Below, one piece after another: positions 27,485 through 35,710 of a stretch of 64,000 nt of DNA; the stretch's first letter is position 1; every line of letters begins with the position of its first letter. The position numbers and the translations under genes were made by a program. The notes under the pieces are model-generated. The model saw only the letters and a list, made by a program, of their open reading frames with translations. It did not search any database and was not told the origin of the DNA. This DNA comes from Photobacterium rosenbergii (lineage in GTDB: Bacteria; Pseudomonadota; Gammaproteobacteria; Enterobacterales; Vibrionaceae), in contig NZ_PYMB01000017.1 in the NCBI RefSeq assembly GCF_003026455.1, positions 1 to 64,000 on the forward strand, given 5' to 3'.

Positions 27485-28359
27485 GTGCCGGTGAACGTCG
27501 AAGCCAGTTCATCGCCGCTGTAGACATTGACCTTAACGATAGCCCGGCCCTTACGGTGGGTCGCCAGTCGTTCTACGTCACCCTCAAGATCTTCCACCGT
27601 GACCACCGCCCGAGGACGTTCTTTGACGGGTGAGCGATAACGGATGTGGCTATCCACCAGCATGATATCGGCTTTGTACTTGCGCTCTTTGAGCAACATC
27701 CAGACAAAGCCCCAGCCAGCCAGTGTTGCCATCGTAAAGATACTGCCAGCAAACATATTGGCTTTGGTATTTAGGTTGGCATTGATAAGGGCACTGACTT
27801 CAAACCGGTAACCGGTGTACTGGCTGATCTTCACCCCCATCCGTTCACTGATTGGGATCTGGGACTGCCACAGTTCTTGCAACTCCTGACACCAATCCGG
27901 ATGGCGCACCACTTCGGTGAGTGGGTCGAGGTGCTTGAGCATTTGCTGGTGTCGTACCGGCCCCTTTTCCTCACTCAACTCACCCTGATTAGCAAAGCCG
28001 CTCCGCAGGTAAAACGGAATTGCATCCTCGCGGGCATTACACACCAGGCGTTTCGCTCCTTCCTCACGGGCCAGTGATTCCAGCGCCATCAGGACAATCG
28101 CCCCCATCCCCTGGTGGCGGTGATCCGGGTGGACCGCCATGTAGCGGATCTGGCCGTCGTTGTCCGGTGTCATATATAGACGGCCAATCGCGATAGTCTG
28201 GCCGTTATCACTGACTATCATCCGGTGGCTGCTCAAATCGTCGTAGGCATCTCGCTCTGAACCGACCGGCATATGCCAGGGTTCACGCAGCATCCGCCAG
28301 CGAAAATCATAATAGCTCGCCAGCTCTTCTTCCGTTTGGGGGGTGACAAGTCGAAACAT
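27439..28359 (-). CDS. fabY: GNAT-thioesterase fusion, YiiD/FabY family
   Basis: A 306-residue two-domain protein. The N-terminal half is a GNAT acetyltransferase (MAVHPDHRHQGMGAIVLMAL, the acetyl-CoA loop, near residues 74-93). The C-terminal half (about residues 155-300) resembles a hot-dog thioesterase domain. E. coli YiiD has the same fusion and was renamed FabY because it supports fatty acid initiation without FabH. It is last in the operon yihY-dtd-fabY, the same order as in E. coli, 46 bp after dtd. Confidence 0.88.
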   Translation of the reverse strand: MFRLVTPQTEEELASYYDFRWRMLREPWHMPVGSERDAYDDLSSHRMIVSDNGQTIAIGRLYMTPDNDGQIRYMAVHPDHRHQGMGAIVLMALESLAREEGAKRLVCNAREDAIPFYLRSGFANQGELSEEKGPVRHQQMLKHLDPLTEVVRHPDWCQELQELWQSQIPISERMGVKISQYTGYRFEVSALINANLNTKANMFAGSIFTMATLAGWGFVWMLLKERKYKADIMLVDSHIRYRSPVKERPRAVVTVEDLEGDVERLATHRKGRAIVKVNVYSGDELASTFTGTYMLLPSHNEPDTVC

Positions 28360-28405
28360 GAAATCCTTCTCCAGCGTTCCTGAGGCAACGGTGCCTATTA
28401 GATAA

Positions 28406-28843
28406 TTATACCTGCAACCAGAAGGTTACCGGGCCATCGTTGAGCAGTGCCACTTTCATATCAGCGGCAAAGATGCCCGTTTCCGTCTTGATCCCTGTTT
28501 CCTTGCAGCAATCAACAAAGTATTCATACATACGCTCGGCATCTTGCGGTGCCGCACCATTGGAAAACCCCGGGCGCATTCCTTTCTTGGTTTCGGCTGC
28601 TAGGGTAAATTGCGATACCACCAACACACTGCCACCGGCTTGCTGGACATTGAGGTTCATCTTGCCCTCTTCGTCCTCGAATACCCGATAGCCTAGCACT
28701 TTTTCGCGCAGGCGCTTGGCCTTGGCTTCATCATCGCCTTTTTCGACGCCAAGCAGAACCAGCAAGCCCTTGCCGATAGCACCCGTCACCTGGCCATCAA
28801 CCGTTACACTCGCTTCGCTCACCCGTTGGATCAGTGCAATCAT
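28406..28843 (-). CDS. dtd: D-aminoacyl-tRNA deacylase
   Basis: Removes D-amino acids (and glycine mischarged on tRNA-Ala) from tRNA. The 145-residue protein is of usual length. Both active-site motifs are present: SQFTLAA near residue 78 and the C-terminal NDGPVTFWLQ (the NxGPxT element). Its start overlaps the yihY stop by 4 bp (ATGA), so it is translationally coupled to yihY, and fabY follows in the same transcript. Confidence 0.97.
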   Translation of the reverse strand: MIALIQRVSEASVTVDGQVTGAIGKGLLVLLGVEKGDDEAKAKRLREKVLGYRVFEDEEGKMNLNVQQAGGSVLVVSQFTLAAETKKGMRPGFSNGAAPQDAERMYEYFVDCCKETGIKTETGIFAADMKVALLNDGPVTFWLQV

Positions 28844-29832
28844 TCGTTTTTACCTTTTCCTACAATCTGTTGTGAGGCTGTTTGTTCATTCTCTGCCTGA
28901 AGATCCACAGCCTGTTGAATATCCGACAGTTCTTCCTGGGTGGGTACGGTAGTTTGCCACCCCTTGGTTTCTGGGTGCCAATGGCTTTTCTCGCCGAGGC
29001 TCGCCGTAATTTCCGCCCCGAACAATACAATACACCAGCACAGGTAAACCCATACAAATAAAATCGGCACCACGGCCAACGCGCCGTAGATCACCTGGTA
29101 AGAAGGGAAATTAGTGATATAGAGGGCAAAACCTTTCTTGCTCAGTTCAAACAGGATACTGGCAATAACGGCACCAACCAAGGCATGGCGAAACCGTACC
29201 TTGGTGTTGGGCACCAATAAGTAAAGCCCGAGAAAGGCGCTGCTCGACATAACGACCGGCAGCCAGCGCAACGAGCGCTGCAGCAGGCCATTAACCGCAT
29301 CGCTGCCGAGTAAGTTGAGCGAGCCGAGATAAGAGCTGACCGCAATACTGGTTCCGACCAAAATCGGCCCGAGGGTCAGGACCATCCAGTAAATTGAAAA
29401 AGAGATCACCGGGCGGCGCTTTTCATGGACCCGCCAGATGTAGTTGAGTGACTTGTCGATAGACGAAATCAGCATCATCGCCACGACAAATAATGCTCCG
29501 ACCCCCACCGCCGTCATCTTGCCGGCATTGGCCACAAACTCGTTGAGGTATTGCTTGACCACTTCACCGGCTGCCGGGACAAAGTTCTCAATCACAAAGT
29601 TTTGCAGCAACTCCCCAAGCCCGGCAAACACCGGAAAGGATGACAGGGCCGACAATACCACAGTGATAAGAGGCACCAAGGACAGCAAAGTCACATAAGC
29701 CATCGAGCCCGCTGTCACAGTCAGCCGGTCATGGCCAACCCGGTGGTGCAAATACCCGGTAAATGCCATAGCACTTCGCAGCCTGTCACGCCAGATAGAT
29801 TTGCTTGTTGCCGTTTTGTCATCCATAGTCAT
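28840..29832 (-). CDS. yihY: YihY/BrkB-family inner-membrane protein
   Basis: A 330-residue polytopic protein with about six membrane segments, family YihY/BrkB (once misnamed RNase BN). The signature SMAYVTLLSLVPLITVVLSA is near residue 43. The function is not settled. It heads the yihY-dtd-fabY operon. Starts at 29832 and 29826 are both possible and no strong Shine-Dalgarno is visible. The hydrophilic tail after residue 285 is rich in Gln and Glu. Confidence 0.93.
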   Translation of the reverse strand: MTMDDKTATSKSIWRDRLRSAMAFTGYLHHRVGHDRLTVTAGSMAYVTLLSLVPLITVVLSALSSFPVFAGLGELLQNFVIENFVPAAGEVVKQYLNEFVANAGKMTAVGVGALFVVAMMLISSIDKSLNYIWRVHEKRRPVISFSIYWMVLTLGPILVGTSIAVSSYLGSLNLLGSDAVNGLLQRSLRWLPVVMSSSAFLGLYLLVPNTKVRFRHALVGAVIASILFELSKKGFALYITNFPSYQVIYGALAVVPILFVWVYLCWCIVLFGAEITASLGEKSHWHPETKGWQTTVPTQEELSDIQQAVDLQAENEQTASQQIVGKGKNE

Positions 29833-29891
29833 GTCATTAATTGCTTTTAATTACAGTCACTTTTCACATATTAGGACACATGGAGTCAACT

Positions 29892-30533
29892 ATGCCCTAT
29901 TTGCTTGCCTTCCTTCTCAGCCTAACCGTACTGACCGGTTGCCAAAGTGCCTATTACTCGGCCATGGAACAGGTCGGCATCCACAAACGGGATATCATGG
30001 TCGACCGGGTCGAAGATGCCAATGAGGCCCAACAAGACGCCCAACAACAGTTTACCAGTGCACTCGATGCCCTTAAGGCCCTCAACCAGTTCGACGGTGG
30101 CGAACTGGAAAGCGCCTACAATCAGGTCAATGACCAGTACGAGGCCAGTAATGATGCCGCTGAAAAAGTGCGTGAGCGCATTGCAGCAATTGAAGATGTC
30201 GCCGACGCCCTGTTCGACGAATGGCAAGATGAGCTGGAACTCTACAGCAGCAGCAAACTGCGCCGCGATAGCGAGTCCAAGCTCAACAGCACCAAGGCTT
30301 CATACCAACGGATGCTCAGTGCGATGCACCGTGCCGAACAGAAGATGGGCCCAGTACTGGATACCCTACGCGATAACACTTTGTACTTAAAGCATAACCT
30401 CAATGCTGCCGCGATTGGTTCTCTACAAGGAGAATTCCAGTCCCTGCAGCGCGATATCCAACGGGCGATCACCGATATGGAAGCAGCGATTGCCGAGTCC
30501 GAGCGCTTTATTTCCCAACTGCAACGCAGCTAG
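29892..30533 (+). CDS. DUF2959-type lipoprotein
   Basis: A 213-residue secreted lipoprotein. Start ATG 29892 is preceded by GGAG six bases upstream and yields a clean lipoprotein signal peptide (MPYLLAFLLSLTVLTGC) with lipobox LTGC, so Cys17 should be acylated. The mature part is almost entirely helical and coiled-coil prone (repeated E-x-x-x-A/Q patterns). It matches the DUF2959 family of marine gammaproteobacteria as I recall it. Function unknown. Transcribed divergently from yihY. Confidence 0.75.
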   Translation: MPYLLAFLLSLTVLTGCQSAYYSAMEQVGIHKRDIMVDRVEDANEAQQDAQQQFTSALDALKALNQFDGGELESAYNQVNDQYEASNDAAEKVRERIAAIEDVADALFDEWQDELELYSSSKLRRDSESKLNSTKASYQRMLSAMHRAEQKMGPVLDTLRDNTLYLKHNLNAAAIGSLQGEFQSLQRDIQRAITDMEAAIAESERFISQLQRS

Positions 30534-30546
30534 CCCGCTGCTGCAG

Positions 30547-31077
30547 TTAGTCCTGCTTAAGCCGGGCCAGTAACCAGCTGGCCCGCTCTTCGATGCCATC
30601 CCACGGAATATCAACCACCTCGTAGCCAAGCTCTCGGTAAGTTTCAATAAGTTGTTGATGGATCTGCCCTGCCTCGGCAAAGCTGTGCGGGCGCTCTTCA
30701 TCCTGAACATAGATATCGGCGTGCGGCGCGCAAACAAAGACCGTCGGGAAGTAACCCTTGGCCATGGTTTGGTAATGTTCATCTACTTTGACGCCACCGA
30801 TAGTCAAATAAGCACAGATATCCCCTATTGCGCGGTCAACAAAGGCCGGCATCGTCCCGCGCTTGGCCTGCTCACGCTGGTTGCTCATCCTATCAAGGCA
30901 AAGCGCAGCAAAGGACGGCAGATCGGTCCAGGGCAGTGCACCATCAGGTAGGGCAGACTGCTCGCGGATCAAGGTGCGGGACACCTCGGGGAAGGTCATA
31001 TATCCGCGCCGAGCTAATGCATCGAGCAGCGAGGTTTTCCCTGCACCCGGTCCCCCGGTAATAATGATAGGTTGCAT
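30547..31077 (-). CDS. Small P-loop ATPase/kinase-like protein
   Basis: A 176-residue protein of the AAA_28 (NadR-like) kind. Walker A is GGPGAGKTS (about residues 8-16) and a DRA.GD motif (FVDRAIGDICAY) near residue 88 resembles nucleoside-kinase active sites. Its role is unknown; phosphorylation of a small nucleoside-like substrate is a guess. It lies between convergent DUF2959 and the upstream typA gene, 90 bp after the typA stop on the same strand. Confidence 0.7.
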   Translation of the reverse strand: MQPIIITGGPGAGKTSLLDALARRGYMTFPEVSRTLIREQSALPDGALPWTDLPSFAALCLDRMSNQREQAKRGTMPAFVDRAIGDICAYLTIGGVKVDEHYQTMAKGYFPTVFVCAPHADIYVQDEERPHSFAEAGQIHQQLIETYRELGYEVVDIPWDGIEERASWLLARLKQD

Positions 31078-31113
31078 AGTCGTTCTTCTTTTTTGTAGGG
31101 TTCAGATACAACA

Positions 31114-31143
31114 ATCCCCCCATGGTAGCACCGATGGGGGGAT
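31114..31143 (-). terminator. Hairpin downstream of typA
   Basis: ATCCCCCCAT-N10-ATGGGGGGAT, a perfect 10-bp stem 24 bp after the typA stop. The following minus-strand bases TTGTTGTATC form only a weak U tract, so termination may be partial. Confidence 0.55.
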
Positions 31144-31167
31144 GGTTTAACGGCTAACAGCTAGCAA

Positions 31168-32997
31168 TTATTTTGCTGAGCGGCTTGCACGCTTACGATC
31201 AGTTTCCGTAAGTAGTTTCTTACGAATACGGATGCTTTCAGGTGTTACTTCCACTAGCTCGTCATCATCGATGAACTCAAGTGCTTGCTCAAGCGTGTAC
31301 TTGATCGGCGGAGTCAGCACCTGCGCGTCATCGGTACCAGATGCACGGACGTTAGTTAGCTGCTTACCTTTCAGGGCATTAACCGTCAGGTCGTTGTCAC
31401 GGCTGTGAATACCGATAACCATACCTTCGTATACTTCTACACCGTGACCGATGAACATGCGGCCACGCTCCTGCAGGTTGAACAGGGCGTTAGTCAAGGC
31501 TTTACCCGCTGCATTAGCAATCAGTACGCCATTGTTACGCTGACCGATGGTACCGCCTTTGTGCGGGCCGTAGTGGTCAAACGTGTGGTACATCAGGCCA
31601 GAACCAGAAGTCAGGGTCATGAACTCAGTCTGGAAACCGATCAGGCCACGAGAAGGCATCATGAAGTCCATACGCACACGGCCTTTACCGTCTGGTGCCA
31701 TGTCAGTCAGCTCACCTTTACGCAGGCCGATGTTCTCCATAATACCGCCCTGGTGCTCTTCCACCACGTCGATAGTTACGGTTTCGAACGGTTCCATCAG
31801 CTGACCATCTTCTTCTTTGATGATAACTTCAGGGCGAGATACCGCTAGCTCGAAGCCTTCACGGCGCATGTTCTCGATAAGGATAGACAGGTGAAGTTCA
31901 CCACGGCCAGATACGCGGAACTTGTCTGGGTCTTCCGTTTCTTCAACGCGCAGGGCAACGTTGTGTACCAATTCTTTTTGCAGACGCTCAAGGATGTTAC
32001 GTGAAGTCACGTACTTACCTTCTTTACCCGCGAACGGAGAAGTGTTCACCTGGAACGTCATGGTTACGGTTGGCTCGTCAACAGACAAAGCAGGTAGTGC
32101 TTCAACCGCGTTCACGTCACAGATAGTGTCAGAAATCTTAAGCTCGCCAAGGCCAGTGATTGCGATGATGTCACCAGCAGTCGCCTGCTCAACTTCGTGA
32201 CGCTCAAGGCCAAGGTAGCCAAGGATAGTACCGACTTTACCGTTGCGGGTTTTGCCGTCTGCACCGACAACAGTCACTTGCTGGTTCGGCTTCACGCTAC
32301 CACGGGTAACACGGCCAACACCGATAACACCCACGTATGAGCTGTAGTCAAGCTGAGAGATCTGCATCTGCAGAGAGCCGTCAACGTCAACATTAGGTGC
32401 TGCTACGTTGTCAACGATAGCCTGGAACAATGGTTCCATGTCATCGCCAGTCTCGCCTTCTTCCAGAGTTGCCCAGCCGTTAAGCGCTGATGCGTAAACC
32501 ACTTGGAAGTCTAGCTGCTCATCAGTTGCACCTAGGTTGTCGAATAGGTCGAATACCTGATCCATTACCCAATCAGGGCGTGCACCTGGGCGGTCGATCT
32601 TGTTGATTACCACGATCGGCTTCAGGCCGTGGGCAAACGCTTTCTGGGTTACGAAACGCGTCTGAGGCATTGGGCCGTCAACGGCGTCAACAATAAGCAG
32701 TACAGAGTCAACCATCGACATGATACGCTCAACTTCACCACCGAAATCGGCGTGTCCTGGGGTATCTACGATGTTGATGCGGTAATCATTCCAGTTAATC
32801 GCTGTGTTCTTAGCAAGAATGGTAATACCACGCTCTTTTTCGATGTCGTTGGAATCCATTACGCGTTCTTCAACTTCACCGCGAGACTCTAACGTGCCAG
32901 ACTGCTGAAGCAGTTTGTCAACCAGGGTGGTTTTACCGTGGTCAACGTGCGCAATAATTGCGATATTTCTTAATTTATCGATCTGTGGATTAGACAT
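31168..32997 (-). CDS. typA: Ribosome-associated GTPase TypA/BipA
   Basis: A 609-residue translational GTPase needed for 50S assembly at low temperature and for stress responses. G motifs are G1 AHVDHGKTT (residues 17-25), G3 DTPGHADFGGEV, and G4 NKIDRPGARP. EF-G-like domains III and V and the BipA-specific C-terminal domain follow. Length matches E. coli (607 aa). It diverges from glnA, as in E. coli. A CRP-type site is correctly placed to activate its promoter. Confidence 0.97.
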   Translation of the reverse strand: MSNPQIDKLRNIAIIAHVDHGKTTLVDKLLQQSGTLESRGEVEERVMDSNDIEKERGITILAKNTAINWNDYRINIVDTPGHADFGGEVERIMSMVDSVLLIVDAVDGPMPQTRFVTQKAFAHGLKPIVVINKIDRPGARPDWVMDQVFDLFDNLGATDEQLDFQVVYASALNGWATLEEGETGDDMEPLFQAIVDNVAAPNVDVDGSLQMQISQLDYSSYVGVIGVGRVTRGSVKPNQQVTVVGADGKTRNGKVGTILGYLGLERHEVEQATAGDIIAITGLGELKISDTICDVNAVEALPALSVDEPTVTMTFQVNTSPFAGKEGKYVTSRNILERLQKELVHNVALRVEETEDPDKFRVSGRGELHLSILIENMRREGFELAVSRPEVIIKEEDGQLMEPFETVTIDVVEEHQGGIMENIGLRKGELTDMAPDGKGRVRMDFMMPSRGLIGFQTEFMTLTSGSGLMYHTFDHYGPHKGGTIGQRNNGVLIANAAGKALTNALFNLQERGRMFIGHGVEVYEGMVIGIHSRDNDLTVNALKGKQLTNVRASGTDDAQVLTPPIKYTLEQALEFIDDDELVEVTPESIRIRKKLLTETDRKRASRSAK

Positions 32998-33063
32998 GGA
33001 TTCACATTCACTCAGAACATGCAGCGACCGGATGGCGCTACTTGGTTAAAAAAACGGCTCATA

Positions 33064-33113
33064 ATCTAACAGATTTTACGCCAAAACCCACGTAATATGT
33101 GATTTATATCACC
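33064..33113 (-). promoter_or_regulatory. CRP site with a candidate class II typA promoter
   Basis: TGTGA-TTTATA-TCACC (33098-33113) matches the CRP consensus at nine of ten key bases. On the minus strand a -10-like TAAAAT (33073-33078) would start transcription near 33064-33066, which places the CRP site centre close to -40, the class II position. It is also about 150 bp upstream of the glnA sigma-70 start. Confidence 0.6.
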
Positions 33114-33218
33114 GCCTTTTTCTCTCTGGCCGTTCTATTTGGGGTTTTTCCCGCCCCGTCAGCCCACAAACCGCTCTGGCAGACCGGTTTATTGCTTGCC
33201 TTTTTCTATTCTGACTAA

Positions 33219-33246
33219 TTGACAATATGCCGCGGTGGGCTAATGT
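33219..33246 (+). promoter_or_regulatory. glnA sigma-70 promoter (P1)
   Basis: A perfect -35 TTGACA (33219-33224), 16-bp spacer and TAATGT (33241-33246). It lies about 150 bp upstream of the sigma-54 promoter, like glnAp1 of E. coli, which NtrC represses. Confidence 0.75.
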
Positions 33247-33282
33247 AGTTACGCGCACCATAAAAGGGATAATCACACCAAT

Positions 33283-33299
33283 TGCACCAACTTGGTGCA
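33283..33299. promoter_or_regulatory. NtrC binding site upstream of glnA
   Basis: TGCACCAACTTGGTGCA is a perfect palindrome matching the NtrC consensus. It is about 100 bp upstream of the sigma-54 promoter, enhancer distance, and lies downstream of the P1 start so it could also block P1. Half-sites (GCGCACCAT near 33253 and AAAGGTGCAAA near 33312) flank it. Confidence 0.88.
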
Positions 33300-33381
33300 G
33301 TCATTCCCCATAAAGGTGCAAAACATGGACTTAATCAGCCCGAAATACCCGCTAAGTGCGCTATTTTGGGGCTTTGAAAAG

Positions 33382-33399
33382 TTGGCACGGTTATAGCAT
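33382..33399 (+). promoter_or_regulatory. glnA sigma-54 promoter (P2)
   Basis: TTGGCACGGTTATAGCAT has the -24 element TGGCAC and a -12 GC separated from the -24 GG by ten bases, as RpoN requires. The -12 box is slightly off consensus (TAGCA instead of TTGCA). Start predicted near 33410. Confidence 0.85.
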
Positions 33400-33481
33400 T
33401 GTATTAGAGCAATAGAGCAGAACACGCTCATTCCTAATTTGTTGTGGCCAATGCCCAACCTAACACCGGAGGTTACTCAAG

Positions 33482-34891
33482 ATGTCAGTAGAAAACGTAC
33501 TTGCGCTGATCCAGGAAAACGAAGTTAAGTTTGTTGACCTACGCTTTACCGATACTAAAGGTAAAGAGCAGCACATCTCTATCCCAGCCCACCAGATCGA
33601 TGCTGACTTCTTCGAAGAAGGCAAAATGTTCGATGGCTCTTCTGTTGCTGGTTGGAAAGGTATCAACGAATCAGACATGGTTATGATGCCAGATGCAGCG
33701 AGCGCGGTACTTGACCCGTTCACAGAAGATGCAACGCTAAACATCCGCTGTGACATCCTAGAGCCTTCTACTATGCAGGGCTACGACCGTGACCCACGTT
33801 CTATTGCCAAGCGTGCAGAAGACTTCATGCGTGCAACAGGCGTTGCAGATACCGTTCTTATCGGTCCTGAGCCAGAGTTCTTCCTATTCGACGACGTGAA
33901 GTTCGCAACCGATATGTCTGGTTCTTTCTTCAAGATCGACGACGTAGAAGCAGCTTGGAACACAGGTTCTGACTTCGAAGGCGGTAACAAAGGTCACCGT
34001 CCAGGCGTTAAAGGCGGTTACTTCCCAGTAGCGCCAGTTGATTCATCACAAGACATCCGTTCTGCTATGTGTCTAATCATGGAAGAAATGGGTCTAGTTG
34101 TTGAAGCACACCACCACGAAGTGGCAACTGCAGGCCAGAACGAAATCGCTACCCGTTTCAACACCCTAACGGACAAAGCTGATGAAATCCAAATCTACAA
34201 GTACGTTGTTCACAACGTTGCTCACGCATTTGGTAAAACTGCAACCTTCATGCCTAAGCCACTAGTAGGTGATAACGGTTCTGGTATGCACGTTCACCAG
34301 TCTCTAGCTAAAGACGGTGTTAACCTATTCGCTGGCGATAAGTACGGCGGCCTATCTGAGATGGCTCTTTACTACATCGGCGGTATCATCAAGCACGCTC
34401 GCGCAATCAACGCATTCGCGAACGCATCAACTAACTCATACAAGCGTCTAGTTCCAGGCTTCGAAGCGCCAGTTATGCTAGCTTACTCAGCTCGTAACCG
34501 CTCTGCTTCTATCCGTATCCCAGTGGTACCAAGCCCGAAAGCACGCCGTATCGAAGTTCGTTTCGGTGATCCATCAGCTAACCCATACCTATGCTTTGCA
34601 GCAATGCTAATGGCTGGCCTTGACGGTATCCAGAACAAGATCCACCCAGGCGAAGCGATGGACAAAGACCTGTACGACCTACCAGCAGAAGAAGCGGCAG
34701 AAATCCCAACTGTTGCTGAGTCTCTACAAGGCGCACTGGCAGCCCTAAACGAAGACCGTGAGTTCCTAACAGCGGGTGGCGTATTCTCTGACGACTTCAT
34801 CGATTCTTACATCGACCTGAAATCTCAGGACGTTGAGAAAATCAACAGCACTACTCACCCACTAGAGTTCGAACTGTACTACTCAGTTTAA
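33482..34891 (+). CDS. glnA: Glutamine synthetase, type I-beta
   Basis: Assimilates ammonium into glutamine as a dodecamer. The 469-residue protein carries the ATP-binding KPLVGDNGSGMHVHQS region and the adenylylation site Tyr398 (counting the Met) in LYDLPAEE, so activity should be controlled by GlnE adenylylation. It is strongly codon-biased, as expected for high expression. Transcription from two promoters with NtrC control is visible upstream. The ntrB and ntrC regulators follow after one interposed gene, close to the enteric glnALG order. Confidence 0.98.
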   Translation: MSVENVLALIQENEVKFVDLRFTDTKGKEQHISIPAHQIDADFFEEGKMFDGSSVAGWKGINESDMVMMPDAASAVLDPFTEDATLNIRCDILEPSTMQGYDRDPRSIAKRAEDFMRATGVADTVLIGPEPEFFLFDDVKFATDMSGSFFKIDDVEAAWNTGSDFEGGNKGHRPGVKGGYFPVAPVDSSQDIRSAMCLIMEEMGLVVEAHHHEVATAGQNEIATRFNTLTDKADEIQIYKYVVHNVAHAFGKTATFMPKPLVGDNGSGMHVHQSLAKDGVNLFAGDKYGGLSEMALYYIGGIIKHARAINAFANASTNSYKRLVPGFEAPVMLAYSARNRSASIRIPVVPSPKARRIEVRFGDPSANPYLCFAAMLMAGLDGIQNKIHPGEAMDKDLYDLPAEEAAEIPTVAESLQGALAALNEDREFLTAGGVFSDDFIDSYIDLKSQDVEKINSTTHPLEFELYYSV

Positions 34892-34920
34892 GTAACTGAT
34901 AAATAAGTCGACATAATAGA

Positions 34921-34953
34921 TTTAGGCCAGCTTCACAAGCTGGCCTTTTTGAT
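34921..34953 (+). terminator. glnA terminator
   Basis: AGGCCAGCTT-CAC-AAGCTGGCCT (34924-34933/34937-34946), followed by TTTTGATC. It separates glnA from the genes downstream. Confidence 0.9.
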
Positions 34954-35014
34954 CTTGTCCACCCAAGCTGATGCTGTTGAAAATACCCAGAACACCCACA
35001 ACCCGGAAGACACC

Positions 35015-35590
35015 ATGTATCGGCTTCCCCATGTACTCGCAGCGATGATAGTGGCTTTGGCCGCACTCCCTACCACCACCCCAGCCTCTGAGATCTATAC
35101 CTGGCAAGATGAAGACGGCACCACCCATTTTTCCGATAAGCCCTATCCCGGTGCAGAACGACTCGATATCCAACTACCAGCACCTGCAACGCCCCTCTTG
35201 ACAGAAGAGGAGCCGACACCTGCGGGTTTATCGGCCATCGGTGACCAGCTATCCGATGAACCGGCGCTGCCATCCCCCAGCATCCAAATTGATAGCCCAG
35301 CGGATCAACAAACCATCCGCGATAATCAGGGCAATATGACCATCATCGCCTCAGCAAACCGGAAACTCAGCCAAGGCCACAGTGCACAGCTGCGACTTAA
35401 TGGTGAAGTATACGGCCGCTCCCAGGCCCAACTGACTTGGCACCTCACCAATATTGATCGTGGCAGCCAGACCTTACAGGTAGAATTGCTCAAACACGGC
35501 AAGGTTATTGCATCTTCTAAAGAAATGACTGTCTTCTTGCACCGTGCCCGTATCAACCAACGCCCAGCACCGCTCCCGGTGCCCAAATAA
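35015..35590 (+). CDS. DUF4124-domain exported protein
   Basis: A 191-residue exported protein. ATG 35015 is preceded by GGAAG and gives a signal peptide (MYRLPHVLAAMIVALAALP, cleavage near PAS). The DUF4124 module follows immediately (EIYTWQDEDGTTHFSDKPYPG, with the YxWxDxxGxxHFSDxP pattern). The C-terminal half looks like a beta-sandwich. The interposition of this gene between glnA and ntrB is common in Vibrionaceae as I recall. Function unknown; a cell-envelope location is inferred. Confidence 0.8.
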   Translation: MYRLPHVLAAMIVALAALPTTTPASEIYTWQDEDGTTHFSDKPYPGAERLDIQLPAPATPLLTEEEPTPAGLSAIGDQLSDEPALPSPSIQIDSPADQQTIRDNQGNMTIIASANRKLSQGHSAQLRLNGEVYGRSQAQLTWHLTNIDRGSQTLQVELLKHGKVIASSKEMTVFLHRARINQRPAPLPVPK

Positions 35591-35644
35591 CAGGCGTTCG
35601 CCATTTTTTCGTTCACGATACCAGATAGACAGGCTACACTTGAT

Positions 35645-35695
35645 TGCACCAATATGGTGCATTGGCAGCTCAATGCACCATGATGAACTGCACCA
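35645..35695. promoter_or_regulatory. NtrC site cluster upstream of ntrB
   Basis: A perfect palindrome TGCACCAATATGGTGCA (35645-35661) is followed by two same-orientation half-sites TGCACCA (35674-35680 and 35689-35695). The last one ends 15 bp before the ntrB start. Occupation would be expected to limit ntrBC transcription, as at glnLp in E. coli. Confidence 0.8.
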
Positions 35696-35710
35696 ACAAG
35701 GATGGTATTT

